Origin: Microbacterium sp. TPD7012
GTDB lineage: Bacteria > Actinomycetota > Actinomycetes > Actinomycetales > Microbacteriaceae
Assembly (NCBI RefSeq): GCF_003075395.1
Contig: NZ_QDFV01000001.1
Coordinates: 1-64,000, forward strand
DNA: 64,000 bases
Direction of reading: 5' to 3'
In this document: positions 1-9,862 of the stretch, one piece after another
Layout of the letters: every line of letters begins with the position of its first letter
Position numbering within the stretch: the first letter of the stretch is position 1
The notes under the pieces: generated by a model
What the model saw: the letters and a program-made list of their open reading frames with translations, nothing else
Told to the model about the DNA's origin: nothing
The model's database searches: none
Program-made: the position numbers and the translations under genes

Positions 1-632
1 CCGACACGGTGCGCTACCTCGCCGAGGCCGGCACCGCCGCGATGGTGGTGAACCTCGCCCCGCTGATGGTCGTCGTCTTCAGCGGACTGTTCCTCCGCGA
101 GGGCTTCCCGAAGCCCCTGGTGATCGGGGCCCCGATCGCCTTCCTCGGCGTCGTGCTGATCGGCATGAACTCGTCCACGAGCGAAGGACCCGACATCACC
201 GGGCTGCTCCTCGCCCTCCTGGCCGCGGTGATGTACGCCGGATGCACGCTCCTGCAGAAGCGCCTTCTCACCGCGGGCACCGATGCGACGACGCTGACCT
301 GGCTCGGCGCCGCGGCCGGGACGATCGCGCTGCTGCCGTGGACAGGCAGCCTCATCGGCGCCCTGCAGACCGCACCGCTCGATGCGACGCTGTGGGTCGT
401 CTATCTCGGCATCTTCCCCACGGCGATCGCCTTCACCACCTGGGCCTATGTGCTGCAGCGCAGCACCGCGGGACAGACGTCGGCGACCACCTACGTGGTG
501 CCGGCGATCGCGATCCTCATGTCGTGGGCGATCCTCGGCGAGGTGCCGACGCCGCTGATGTTCCTCGGTGGAGCGCTGTGCCTCCTCGGTGTGCTCGTCA
601 CGCGCATGCGCTGGGGGCGCCGCGACCGATAG
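1..632 (+). CDS. EamA-family (DMT superfamily) transporter, 5'-truncated by window edge
   Basis: The reading frame is open from the first bases of the window, so the true start lies upstream. About 209 residues are visible, made of six or seven hydrophobic segments separated by short loops. This is the C-terminal part of a ten-helix drug/metabolite transporter of the EamA type: a final Pro/Gly-rich helix of one repeat, then a second EamA repeat containing the family-like run TYVVPAIAILMSW and ending in a basic tail. Such proteins export small metabolites or amino acids at the cytoplasmic membrane; the substrate cannot be read from sequence. It ends 15 bases before the convergent channel gene. 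Confidence 0.85.
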   Translation, partial: DTVRYLAEAGTAAMVVNLAPLMVVVFSGLFLREGFPKPLVIGAPIAFLGVVLIGMNSSTSEGPDITGLLLALLAAVMYAGCTLLQKRLLTAGTDATTLTWLGAAAGTIALLPWTGSLIGALQTAPLDATLWVVYLGIFPTAIAFTTWAYVLQRSTAGQTSATTYVVPAIAILMSWAILGEVPTPLMFLGGALCLLGVLVTRMRWGRRDR

Positions 633-647
633 CGCCTCCGACGCGGC

Positions 648-2072
648 TCAGCGTTCGCCGATCACGTTCCGCGCGATGCCGAGCTCGGCGAGCCGGGCGG
701 CCGCCAGCGTGCGCTTCAGCTCGAGCGCCTCGCCGATCTCGCCCGCCAGCCGCGGGCGGCTCTGGATCAGTGCGTCGACCGTCGACAGCGGCAGCACCAC
801 GACCGTGAGGACCTCGCCGGCGATCGTGACCGCCTGGGTGCGCTCGCGGGTGAGGGCGGTGTGCCCGACGATGTCACCCTTCTCGGCGCCGGCGAACTCG
901 ATGCGGCCGCCGTCGGCCTCGATCGCGAGCACCGCCCGGCCCGAGACCACCACACGCACCTCGTCGGGGACGATCCCACTGGCGAGGACGGTCTCGCCGA
1001 CGCCGTAGCGCTCCAGGCGCGCACCCGCCGTCACCGCCTCGATGTCGTCATCGCGAAGATGCAGCGTGGGCGCGATCGCGGTCATCGCCTCGACGAGCCG
1101 CTGCGGTTCGGCGAGCGGATCGGTCGCGTCCCCGTCGAGCGCGAAGCCGCGGCGACGCGCGGCGTACCAGAGCCAGGAGAGGTACATCGAGAGAGCGCGT
1201 GACGCGTCGGCGGGCCCGGCGACCGGGATCGAGACGGCGTACGCACCGGCACCCGAGTAGTGCACGGTCGCGCGCTCTCGCGGGAGCTTCATCGGCAGGG
1301 CATCCGCGATCGCGACCAGCAGCGTCATGACCTCGTGCGGCGGATCGTCGGTCGAGAACTTCACCGGCGTCTCGGCCGAGTACGGCCCCTCCGGCTCGCT
1401 CATGTTCGTGAACGAGGCACCGGAGAGCGACGAGTTCGGGACGATCTGGATGCCGCCGCCGGTCTCGATGTGCACGGCACGCCAGTTCACCTCGACGACC
1501 CGGCCCTTCACCCCCGCCGCATCCAGCCAGTCGCCGATCTTGAACGGCTGCTCGAAGAGCAGCAGGAGCCCCGAGATCACGCCGCCCACGGCGTTCTGCA
1601 GGGCGAGGCCGATCACGATCGACCCGACGCCGAGAGCGGTGAAGAGGCCGCCGACATCGGCATCCCACACCCAGGAGAACAGGAGGGCGAGCCCGACGCC
1701 CACCAGGATCAGCCGGGCGATCTCCACGAAGATCGTGGGGATGCGGCCGCGCCACGAGTCCTTCTCCGCGTTGGCGAACAGCGCCACGTTGAAGGCCGAG
1801 AGCACGAGCAGGATGACGAGGAAGCCAAACACCGTCGCGACGACACGCGTCCACACCTGATCGGCGGGCGACTGGATCGCGAAGGCCAGGAGCCCGAACA
1901 GCGCGCCGACCGGGATGACCCCGTTGCGCAGCATCCGCAGCGGCTTTGCCACCGGATTCCCTCGACGCGTCAGGGTCCCGATGATCTCGGTGAGCACGAC
2001 GAGGAGCACCGGCACGCCGACGGCGAGGCCGATGACCCACCAGGCCCAGCCGTCCTCGAACGCGTCGGCCAC
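648..2072 (-). CDS. MscS-family channel with C-terminal cyclic-nucleotide-binding domain (bCNG type)
   Basis: 474 aa. Three or four N-terminal membrane helices precede an MscS pore helix and beta domain (LGVGSIVIGLALQNAVGG, then LLLFEQPFKIGDWL). The last ~140 residues fold like a cNMP-binding domain. This is the architecture of bacterial cyclic-nucleotide-gated channels of the MscS superfamily. The GTG start at 2072 was chosen because it lies two bases after the stop of the upstream cyclase-like gene and because the open frame further upstream is antisense-like Arg/Gly-rich sequence. In the binding cassette the usual FGE is replaced (the Glu position is His404), while the phosphate-binding Arg position (Arg411) is kept. 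Ligand binding is therefore uncertain. Translational coupling with the receptor gene suggests one signalling unit. Confidence 0.85.
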   Translation of the reverse strand: MADAFEDGWAWWVIGLAVGVPVLLVVLTEIIGTLTRRGNPVAKPLRMLRNGVIPVGALFGLLAFAIQSPADQVWTRVVATVFGFLVILLVLSAFNVALFANAEKDSWRGRIPTIFVEIARLILVGVGLALLFSWVWDADVGGLFTALGVGSIVIGLALQNAVGGVISGLLLLFEQPFKIGDWLDAAGVKGRVVEVNWRAVHIETGGGIQIVPNSSLSGASFTNMSEPEGPYSAETPVKFSTDDPPHEVMTLLVAIADALPMKLPRERATVHYSGAGAYAVSIPVAGPADASRALSMYLSWLWYAARRRGFALDGDATDPLAEPQRLVEAMTAIAPTLHLRDDDIEAVTAGARLERYGVGETVLASGIVPDEVRVVVSGRAVLAIEADGGRIEFAGAEKGDIVGHTALTRERTQAVTIAGEVLTVVVLPLSTVDALIQSRPRLAGEIGEALELKRTLAAARLAELGIARNVIGER

Positions 2073-2074
2073 GA

Positions 2075-4240
2075 TCAGACCACCTTCCAGACGGTCTCGG
2101 TCCGGCCCTGGGTCTCCACCGTCCCCGCCTCGACGTAGGTCACGAGCTCCTGCGTGCGGTCGCGCACGTTCTGGCTCACGTAGATCCCGGGCTCGCCCGT
2201 GACCGACCGGACCCGGTACGCCAGGTTCACGGCGTCGCCCCACAGGTCGTAGGCGAGGCTCGTGCGCGCGACGAGACCGCTGGTCACGGTGCCGGCGTCG
2301 ACGCCGGCCCGCAGCCCGATCTGGGTGCCGTGCTGGGAGTTGAACCGCTCGAGCACCCCGAGCAGATTGCGGGCGAACTCGACGCTGCGGCGGATGTTGT
2401 CCACACGCGGCACGATCAGTCCGGACGACGCCAGGTACCCGCCGCGCAGCGTGCGCACCTTCTCGACACCGGCCTTCTCCGCCGCCTCGTCGAACCCGCG
2501 CATGAGCGTGTTCAGGAGTCCGATCTCCTCCTCCGCGCTCTTGCCGCGCACGGCGTCGTCGAATCCGACCAGCTCGGCGAAGACCACCGACACGTTCTCG
2601 TGCGCCTCGGTGATGGCCTCGTCACCCTGCTTGTACTTGGTCGCGACGCTCTCGGGCATGAGGGTGTGCAGCAGCTTCTCGTTCTCCTTCTGCTGCTCGT
2701 CGATCAGCTCCTGCTTGATCCGCAGGCTCGACGCCATGTCGTTGAACGCGCTGCCGAGGTCGCCGAACTCGTCACGAGACCCCTGCGGCACCTGCACGTC
2801 GAGATCGCCCTCCGCGACCCGATGCACGGCGCCCACCAGCCGATGGATCGGACGCGTGAACACCTGGGCGAGCAGCAGCGAGAGCAGGGAGACGCCGAGC
2901 ATGATGCCGAGCAGCGACAACAGCACGTTGCGCGTGAAGTCGTTGACCGGCTCGAACGCCTCCGCGGTGTCGATGCGCGCGATGATCACCCAGTCGAGTC
3001 CTTCGATCTCCAGGGGCGCGTACGCGGTGACGCTGTCGCCGCCGATGTAGTCGCGGCCGACGACGGTGCCGCTGCGTCCGGCCTGCGCCTCGGCCACCGC
3101 GAACGTGTCGACCGGCTGCAGGAGCACGGTCCCCTTGATCTCACCGATGCGATTCGCGATCGTGGGCGCGATGCCTCCTGTGATCAGCCGCTTCACGTAC
3201 TCCTCTGGGTCTTCCACCAGGCGTCGCGAGGTGCTGCGCATCAGATCGTCGCGTCCCACCAGGTAGACCTCGCCCGTGTCGCCGAGACCCTGCGCCTTCC
3301 ATCCTTCCGAGCCGGTCATCACGTCGTTGATCGTGTCGACCGGCACCTGGAGGGCCATCGCCCCCGTGATGCCGCTGTCGTTGCCGACCGGGGAGATGAC
3401 CCACATCGTGGGGATGTTCAGCGAGGGGATCCAGCGCTCGAAGTCGGTCATGCCGATCGCGTCGACCGAGTTGGTCGCGATCGTGTCCCGGTACGTCTGC
3501 GCGAAGGCCGTGTCGCGATACGGCCCGGTGTTCAGGTTGGTGCCCAGCTCGATGCCCTTGTAGGCGGAGAACACGACGTCGCCGTCGAGGTTCAGCAGCA
3601 GCGCGTCCTCGTAGCCGGCCTGCTGGACCAGCCGCGTGAAGTAGTCGCCGTAGCGCTCGGCCCCGGCCGAATAGCTCGTGCCGTCACCGCTGTCGTTGCC
3701 GACGAGCAGCTCGTCGTAGTCGGCGTCGAAGTCCTGGTTCTTCGTCGTGTACTGCAGCTGCAGGTAGCGGCCGGCGCTCGATTCCGGGATGAACGCCTCG
3801 TCTCCGTACTGCTCGCCGGCGCGGGCTTCGAGCTCCGGGATGAAGGTGTCGGCGTAGTACGCCTCGAGCTGCGCGGACTGCTCGGCGGAGATCTCCTGCT
3901 GCTGCAGGTCGTCCCACGCGGCGTTCATCGTGTTCGAGAGCGTCTGCGCACTGAGGTTGCGGGACTGCAGAGAGGCTTCGCGCTTGACGTCGTCGATCGC
4001 CTCGGTGATCTCGACCGCTCTCATCGAGCGGATCGTGATGAGCTGGTCGACGGCCGCGTCGTGCAGGGACTGCCGCCCGTTGATGAAGCCGATCGCCCCG
4101 ACGACGACCGAGGAGACCAGGCTCACGGCGAGCAGCATGATCAGCAGCTTGGACTGGATGCTGAGTCCGCCTCCGCCGCGGAGTCGGCGCACTCTCGTCG
4201 CGCCGTCCGCGCTGCTCGTACCGGTCCCGCTCTCGCTCAT
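2075..4240 (-). CDS. Membrane receptor with extracellular sensor, HAMP and class III nucleotidyl-cyclase-like domain (probably degenerate)
   Basis: 721 aa. Order: cytoplasmic N-terminus, helix ~25-50, ~350-residue extracytoplasmic sensor of the Cache kind, second helix ~400-425, HAMP (FTRPIHRLVGAVHRVAEGDL), signalling coiled coil, then a class III cyclase homology domain from ~540. The substrate Lys (Lys594, in EKVRT) and the Asn/Arg of VNLAYRV are present. The first metal-binding Asp is Glu556 (FAEL instead of FADI) and the second is Gly600 (LRGGYLA instead of IGDAYMA), so catalysis by the usual two-metal mechanism is doubtful. ATG 4240 has GGAGG four bases upstream and is preferred over ATG 4258. 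From memory, M. tuberculosis Rv2435c/Rv2434c is a comparable adjacent pair. Confidence 0.85.
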   Translation of the reverse strand: MSESGTGTSSADGATRVRRLRGGGGLSIQSKLLIMLLAVSLVSSVVVGAIGFINGRQSLHDAAVDQLITIRSMRAVEITEAIDDVKREASLQSRNLSAQTLSNTMNAAWDDLQQQEISAEQSAQLEAYYADTFIPELEARAGEQYGDEAFIPESSAGRYLQLQYTTKNQDFDADYDELLVGNDSGDGTSYSAGAERYGDYFTRLVQQAGYEDALLLNLDGDVVFSAYKGIELGTNLNTGPYRDTAFAQTYRDTIATNSVDAIGMTDFERWIPSLNIPTMWVISPVGNDSGITGAMALQVPVDTINDVMTGSEGWKAQGLGDTGEVYLVGRDDLMRSTSRRLVEDPEEYVKRLITGGIAPTIANRIGEIKGTVLLQPVDTFAVAEAQAGRSGTVVGRDYIGGDSVTAYAPLEIEGLDWVIIARIDTAEAFEPVNDFTRNVLLSLLGIMLGVSLLSLLLAQVFTRPIHRLVGAVHRVAEGDLDVQVPQGSRDEFGDLGSAFNDMASSLRIKQELIDEQQKENEKLLHTLMPESVATKYKQGDEAITEAHENVSVVFAELVGFDDAVRGKSAEEEIGLLNTLMRGFDEAAEKAGVEKVRTLRGGYLASSGLIVPRVDNIRRSVEFARNLLGVLERFNSQHGTQIGLRAGVDAGTVTSGLVARTSLAYDLWGDAVNLAYRVRSVTGEPGIYVSQNVRDRTQELVTYVEAGTVETQGRTETVWKVV

Positions 4241-4321
4241 GCGCCCTCCGCCGTGCATCGTGCGCGTCCCCGGTCAGACACTATCGATATTCCGGTACGA
4301 CGGTCTACACACGGGTTCCGC

Positions 4322-4339
4322 TACAGTGACCGGCGGAGG
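4322..4339 (+). promoter_or_regulatory. -10 box and ribosome-binding site of the Pr6Pr gene
   Basis: TACAGT (4322-4327) fits the actinobacterial TANNNT -10 consensus, and GGAGG (4335-4339) sits five bases before ATG 4345. The transcript leader would be only about ten bases. The ~100-base gap also carries the divergent start region of the cyclase-like gene. Confidence 0.5.
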
Positions 4340-4344
4340 CGAAC

Positions 4345-5046
4345 ATGACGACCTGGTGGCCCTACGCACGACTCGCAGCATCCGTTCTCGCCGTCGCGGC
4401 GATCGTGGCGCAGCTCGTACGATCGATCGACGTCGCCCGAAGCGCCGAGACCGAGTACGGGCAGCACATGCCGACCGTGATCGCGAACTTCTTCAGCTTC
4501 TTCACGATCGAGTCCAATGTGCTGGCGGCCGTCGCCCTCGCGAGCGGCGGGATCTGGGCTCTGCGCCAGAAGGACCGCACGCTGGTCGAACCGCGGTGGC
4601 TCGCGGTGCTGCTCGTCTGCGCCAGCACATACATGATCGTGACCGGCGTCGTCTACAACACCCTGCTCCGCGGCATCCCCCTGCCCCAGGGCGCCACGGT
4701 CCCCTGGTCCAACGAGGTGCTCCACGTCTTCGTCCCGATCATCATGCTGATCGACGTGCTGGTCGCGCCGCGCCGGCGCGCGCTCGGCTGGGGCGCCGTG
4801 GGGATCGCGGCGATCTTCCCGATCGTGTGGGTCGTCTACACGCTGATCCGCGCGAACCTGGTGATCGCCCCGGCGACCGGGAACCCGTACTGGTACCCGT
4901 ACCCGTTCCTCGACCCGCACCAGCCGGGCGGCTACGGCGCCGTCACCCTCTACGTGCTCCTCATCGCCGCGATCATCATCGGTGCGGCCGCGGGAGTGGT
5001 CTGGATCGGCCGCAAGCGCGGCACACGACCGGCCGTCGCCGCCTGA
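4345..5046 (+). CDS. Pr6Pr-family (FAR-17a/AIG1-like) integral membrane protein
   Basis: 233 aa with six predicted membrane helices. The features match the actinobacterial Pr6Pr group: FFTIESNVL in helix 2, a conserved NEVLHVFVP in the middle, and a WYPYPFLDP motif before the last helix, all resembling the eukaryotic FAR-17a/AIG1 fold. Some eukaryotic relatives (AIG1/ADTRP) hydrolyse fatty-acid esters of hydroxy fatty acids using Thr and His; whether the bacterial proteins do so is not established. The gene stands alone, divergent from the cyclase-like receptor. Confidence 0.75.
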   Translation: MTTWWPYARLAASVLAVAAIVAQLVRSIDVARSAETEYGQHMPTVIANFFSFFTIESNVLAAVALASGGIWALRQKDRTLVEPRWLAVLLVCASTYMIVTGVVYNTLLRGIPLPQGATVPWSNEVLHVFVPIIMLIDVLVAPRRRALGWGAVGIAAIFPIVWVVYTLIRANLVIAPATGNPYWYPYPFLDPHQPGGYGAVTLYVLLIAAIIIGAAAGVVWIGRKRGTRPAVAA

Positions 5047-5087
5047 CCCGGGCACCCCTGCCCGCCGGACTCCGGCCCGGATGCGAT

Positions 5088-5093
5088 TACGCT
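5088..5093 (+). promoter_or_regulatory. Putative -10 of the MoxR/Bat operon
   Basis: TACGCT matches TANNNT. The predicted leader to ATG 5150 is about 50 bases and includes a GGGAG ribosome-binding site seven bases before the start. No clear -35 was recognised. Confidence 0.35.
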
Positions 5094-5149
5094 GGTGCGC
5101 GGGGGATGGCCGTGACGTGTGGTCCCCGTGTGACTGAGGGAGCCACCAC

Positions 5150-6295
<1,146 letters not shown>

Positions 6296-6302
6296 CCCGC
6301 CC

Positions 6303-7190
6303 ATGCCCAGCCTGATCACGCAGGTGAAGAGCAAGCTCTTCATCCACTCGTCGCGCAAGTCGCTGCACGCGCTCGACGGCGCGTACGCGTCGCTGCTGCA
6401 CGGGCGCAGTCTCGACTTCGAGGATCTGCGCAAGTACGAGTACGGCGATCAGGTGCGCGACATCGACTGGCGTGCGACCGCGCGGCTGGGCACTCCGCTG
6501 GTCAAGCGTCATCGCGCGATGCGCATGCACACGATCATGTTCGTGGTCGACACCGGGCGCTCGATGGCCGCGCTCGCCCACGACGAGAAGTCCAAGAAGG
6601 ATCTGGCGATCCTCGCGACCGGCGTTCTGGGCGTGCTCGCCTTGCGCCACGGCGACGACTTCACGACGGTCTACGGCGATGCGGAGCGTGTGCGCCGTCG
6701 CGCTCCCGGCCGCAGCGAGGGCGCACTCGAGCACGCCCTGCGCACGATCGACAGGGCCATCGACGAGAGCACCGCCCCGAGCGATCGCGACGCCCTGCTG
6801 TCATACGTCACGCGAACGATCTCCCGCCGCATGATCGTCGTCGTGATCACCGACGAGGCGCCGATCACCGACGAGACCGAGCGGATGCTGCGACGACTGC
6901 GCGTGCAGCACGACGTGCTGTGGCTCACGGTGCGTGACGCCGACCCCGTGCTCGACCACACGACGCGCACCATCCGCAGCGACGTCGACAGCCGGTGGGA
7001 CGTTCCGGACTTCGTGCAGGGCGACCTCGGCATCGTCCGCGAGCTCACGGCGCAGACCGAGGCGGATGCCGCGCGTCTCGCCGAGACCCTGAAGCGCATG
7101 GAGATCAGCCATGCCGCACTCGACGGGCAGGACGACGCGGTCTCGCAGCTGCTGCAGCTGCTGAACCGGAGGTCTCATGCCGGGATCTGA
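6303..7190 (+). CDS. DUF58 domain-containing protein
   Basis: 295 aa, soluble. It shows the DUF58 hallmark region FEDLRKYEYGDQVRDIDW (~residues 40-57), followed by a VWA-like fold with a degenerate metal site, DTGRSM, in place of DxSxS. DUF58 proteins are almost always encoded next to MoxR ATPases and are thought to be their substrates or adaptors; the biochemical role is unresolved. It starts eight bases after the moxR stop and its last 14 bases overlap the next gene, so the two are probably co-translated. Confidence 0.92.
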   Translation: MPSLITQVKSKLFIHSSRKSLHALDGAYASLLHGRSLDFEDLRKYEYGDQVRDIDWRATARLGTPLVKRHRAMRMHTIMFVVDTGRSMAALAHDEKSKKDLAILATGVLGVLALRHGDDFTTVYGDAERVRRRAPGRSEGALEHALRTIDRAIDESTAPSDRDALLSYVTRTISRRMIVVVITDEAPITDETERMLRRLRVQHDVLWLTVRDADPVLDHTTRTIRSDVDSRWDVPDFVQGDLGIVRELTAQTEADAARLAETLKRMEISHAALDGQDDAVSQLLQLLNRRSHAGI

Positions 7191-7668
7191 CGAGCTCTAC
7201 CCGCCGGCGCAGTACGGCTGGGGATGGATGCTGCTCGCCATCGGCATCCTGATCCTGCTGGTGCTCGGCGCATGGCTGCTGATCGTGCTCACCCGTCCCC
7301 GGCGCGTCCTCTCCACCGCCGGAGAGCCGCAGGGACCGACCCTGCTCACGGTCGACGTGCTCTCGCAGCTGCGCACGGAGTACCTCGACCGCATCCAGAT
7401 GGTCGAGACCGACTACCGGGAGCGGAAGCTCTCCGCGCGGAACGCGAACTTCGAGTTGAGCAGGGTCGTGCGCACGTTCGTGAACGAGTACAGCGGCCTC
7501 GAAGCACCCGTGCTCGCGCTCGACGACCTCAAGGCCCGCGGGGTGCATCCCGCACTCATCGATGCGATGGGTCGGCACTACTACCCGAGCATCTTCCGTC
7601 AGGGACCGGCGATCGACCCGATCGCGGGTGCCGAAGCGGCGCGGACGGTGGTGCGCACATGGCACTAG
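7177..7668 (+). CDS. Single-pass membrane protein of the MoxR/Bat operon
   Basis: 163 aa. One N-terminal helix (~16-38) precedes a ~120-residue cytoplasmic helical region with the motif DYRERKLSARNANFELSRVV. It sits where other Bat operons carry a DUF4381-type membrane protein between DUF58 and the VWA genes, and I infer a similar scaffold role. No catalytic motif is visible. It overlaps DUF58 by 14 bases upstream and the VWA gene by 10 bases downstream. Confidence 0.7.
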   Translation: MPGSDELYPPAQYGWGWMLLAIGILILLVLGAWLLIVLTRPRRVLSTAGEPQGPTLLTVDVLSQLRTEYLDRIQMVETDYRERKLSARNANFELSRVVRTFVNEYSGLEAPVLALDDLKARGVHPALIDAMGRHYYPSIFRQGPAIDPIAGAEAARTVVRTWH

Positions 7669-8645
7669 CCACCTTCTGGATGATCATCGTCGCCCTCGCG
7701 GTCGTGCTGGTCGCACTCGGCATCGGGCTCGCGCTGGGCCTGCGCCGCGCCGGACGCGGTGAAGCCGGCGAACGGGCGCGGGTCGCCCGTGCCGAGCGTC
7801 TGCGCGCGCTGCCGTCGTTCCGCCAGGCGCTGAGCCGGCGGGTGCTCGCGCTGTCCGGCATCCTCGTGCTCGGCACGGTGGCGACGGTCGCGGCCGGTGT
7901 GGTGGCCGCCCGGCCGATGTCGTCGCAGACCATCCAGCCGGTGAACACCAGCCGCGACATCATGCTGTGCCTCGACGTGTCAGGCTCGATGACCGAGGTC
8001 GACGTCGAGGTGCTGAGCGTGTTCGAAGAGCTGCTCGAGGACTTCGAGGGCGAACGGATCGGCCTGACGATCTTCAACAGCTCTCCCGTGCAGATCTTCC
8101 CACTCACCGACGACTACGACTTCATCCGCGAGCACCTCGCGAGCATCAAGGAGAGCTTCGACTACGTCGATCAGATCCCCGAGCACTGGGTCGGAACCCT
8201 CAACGGCGACGGTGCCTCACTGATCGGCGACGGTCTCGCCGCGTGCACGATGGGCTTCGACCGCCCCGACGACGAGCGGTCGCGCTCGGTCATCTTCGCC
8301 ACCGACAACGAGATCAACGGCGCCTCGATCGTGACGCTCGAGGAGGCGGCCGGCTACGCCAAGGCCAAGGGCGTGCGCGTGTTCGCCCTGAATCCGGTGC
8401 AGGGCAAGGATGCCGAGGTGAGCGCCGAGCTCGCCGCCGCGGCCGAGACGACCGGGGGCGCCGCCTACGGCCTGCGCGACACGACGACCGTGTCCGACAT
8501 CGTGACCGAGGTGCAGGAGCAGGAGGCGACCGAGCTGCGCGGCGAGGCCCAGGTCGTCTGGACCGACAGTCCGAATCTCTGGATCGTGGTGCTGTCGATC
8601 ACGCTGCTCTCGTTCGCCGTGGTGCTGTGGAGGGTGAGACTGTGA
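7659..8645 (+). CDS. VWA-domain membrane protein (BatA-like)
   Basis: 328 aa. There is a helix near the N-terminus (~4-26) and another at ~58-80, then a von Willebrand A domain with an intact metal-ion-dependent adhesion site, LDVSGSMT, and the downstream Asp in FATDNE. A final helix lies at ~305-325. The topology matches BatA: two anchoring segments, a soluble VWA domain and a C-terminal anchor. ATG 7659 was chosen because it gives the first hydrophobic segment directly and overlaps the preceding stop; the open frame upstream is the shadow of the previous gene. Confidence 0.85.
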   Translation: MALATFWMIIVALAVVLVALGIGLALGLRRAGRGEAGERARVARAERLRALPSFRQALSRRVLALSGILVLGTVATVAAGVVAARPMSSQTIQPVNTSRDIMLCLDVSGSMTEVDVEVLSVFEELLEDFEGERIGLTIFNSSPVQIFPLTDDYDFIREHLASIKESFDYVDQIPEHWVGTLNGDGASLIGDGLAACTMGFDRPDDERSRSVIFATDNEINGASIVTLEEAAGYAKAKGVRVFALNPVQGKDAEVSAELAAAAETTGGAAYGLRDTTTVSDIVTEVQEQEATELRGEAQVVWTDSPNLWIVVLSITLLSFAVVLWRVRL

Positions 8646-9862
8646 TCTTCCAGCCCGTCCTCCATCCGCTGCTGCTCGTGCTGCTGTTCGTGCCCGTGAT
8701 CGCCCTCGCCGTCTGGCTGACCGCGCGCGGAGGAACTTCGACGAGCTCAGGAACCCCGCAGAAGCAGGGGGCAGGGGAAGGGGTCGCTGAGCCTGTCGAA
8801 GCGTCTCGGGCGCAGTCCCGCTCGCGCGCTCAGCAGCGCGCCCTGTGGGCGCTGCGTCTTCTCCTTTTGCTCGCGTGCTTCGTGATGCTGCTGCGCCCCG
8901 GCATCCCCGGCGGTGCGACCCAGACGCTCGCGACCGACACCGACATCGTGCTCGTCGTCGACACCACCGCGAGCATCGTGGCGGAGGACTGGGGCGACGG
9001 CGAGCCCCGGCTCGACGGCGTCCGTGAAGACGTCCGCGCGATCGTCGAGGAATACCCCGGCGCGCGGTTCGCCCTCATCACCTCCGATGCGGCGGCGGAA
9101 CTGCGGATGCCGTTGACCACCGACACCACCGCGCTGATGGGGTCGCTCGAAGTGCTGCGCCCCGAGGTGACCAGCCAGTCGCGCGGCAGCTCGATCGGCA
9201 TCTCCGCGCCGCTGGTCTCCGAGACGCTCGCCTCGGCCGCCGAAGCCTCCCCGGACCGCTCGCGCATGGTGTTCTACTTCGGCGACGGCGAGCAGACGGT
9301 CGATACGCCCCCCGAGCCGTTCAGCGGCAGCGCGAAGTACACCGACGCCGGCGGCGTGTTCGGCTACGGTACGGCCGAGGGCGGCCCCATGCGCATCACG
9401 GGCGGAGGCGTGGACGCCGACGAGGGGTACATCGAGTATCAGGGCGAGAACGCGCTCTCGGTCATCGACGAGCAGAACCTCGAGGCGGTCGCCGAGCAGC
9501 TCGGCGTCGACTACCAGCACAGGACGGCGGATGCCGCGCCGACGCTGCCCGAGGCCCCCTCGACCACGACGAGCTACGCCGAGTCCGGCGAGGTCGGCAA
9601 CGTCACGGAGCTCTACTGGATCGCCGCACTGGTGATCATCGTCCTCCTCGGCGTCGAGCTGACCCGCGCGACGCTGCTCATCGCGCGACTCCGTCAGCTG
9701 CGGTCGCCCCGTACCGATCGGTCCCTGAGCGAGCGCAGCGAGACGAAGGGCGCTCGCTCCGCGGTTCCTGAGCGCGTGTCGTCTCGCTCCGCGGTTCCTG
9801 AGCGAGGAGCGCAGCGACGAGACGAAGGACGCTCGACGACCGGCGAAGGGGGTGCCTCGTGA
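8642..9862 (+). CDS. VWA-domain membrane protein (BatB-like) with repeat-encoded insertions
   Basis: 406 aa. The GTG start shares GTGA with the previous stop. An N-terminal helix is followed by a low-complexity insertion (translated from repeats at 8733-8803), a second helix, a VWA domain with a metal site altered to DTTAS, and a C-terminal helix at ~320-345. The last ~45 residues are Arg/Ser/Glu-rich and are encoded by a cluster of dispersed repeats (9721-9829), so the native C-terminus has probably been replaced or extended. The membrane anchors and VWA core look intact. Confidence 0.82.
   Translation: MIFQPVLHPLLLVLLFVPVIALAVWLTARGGTSTSSGTPQKQGAGEGVAEPVEASRAQSRSRAQQRALWALRLLLLLACFVMLLRPGIPGGATQTLATDTDIVLVVDTTASIVAEDWGDGEPRLDGVREDVRAIVEEYPGARFALITSDAAAELRMPLTTDTTALMGSLEVLRPEVTSQSRGSSIGISAPLVSETLASAAEASPDRSRMVFYFGDGEQTVDTPPEPFSGSAKYTDAGGVFGYGTAEGGPMRITGGGVDADEGYIEYQGENALSVIDEQNLEAVAEQLGVDYQHRTADAAPTLPEAPSTTTSYAESGEVGNVTELYWIAALVIIVLLGVELTRATLLIARLRQLRSPRTDRSLSERSETKGARSAVPERVSSRSAVPERGAQRRDEGRSTTGEGGAS
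8733..8803. repeat. Inverted pair of dispersed repeats inside the BatB-like gene
   Basis: ACTTCGACGAGCTCAGGAAC (8735-8754) is answered by an inverted relative, TCGCTGAGCCTGTCGAAGCG (8784-8803). Together they could form an imperfect hairpin of about 70 bases. Both are read through in frame, producing STSSGT and AEPVEAS in the protein. Confidence 0.7.
9721..9829. repeat. Cluster of GAGCGCAGCGA-type dispersed repeats at the 3' end of the BatB-like gene
   Basis: Three related units lie head to tail here: TGAGCGAGCGCAGCGAGACG at 9726-9745, a partly inverted CGTGTCGTCTCGCTCCGCGG at 9775-9794, and a third unit at 9797-9829 ending GACGAGACGAAGGAC. The same family makes the two intergenic copies at 11776 and 11831. 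They encode the aberrant C-terminal tail of the VWA protein. Confidence 0.7.
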
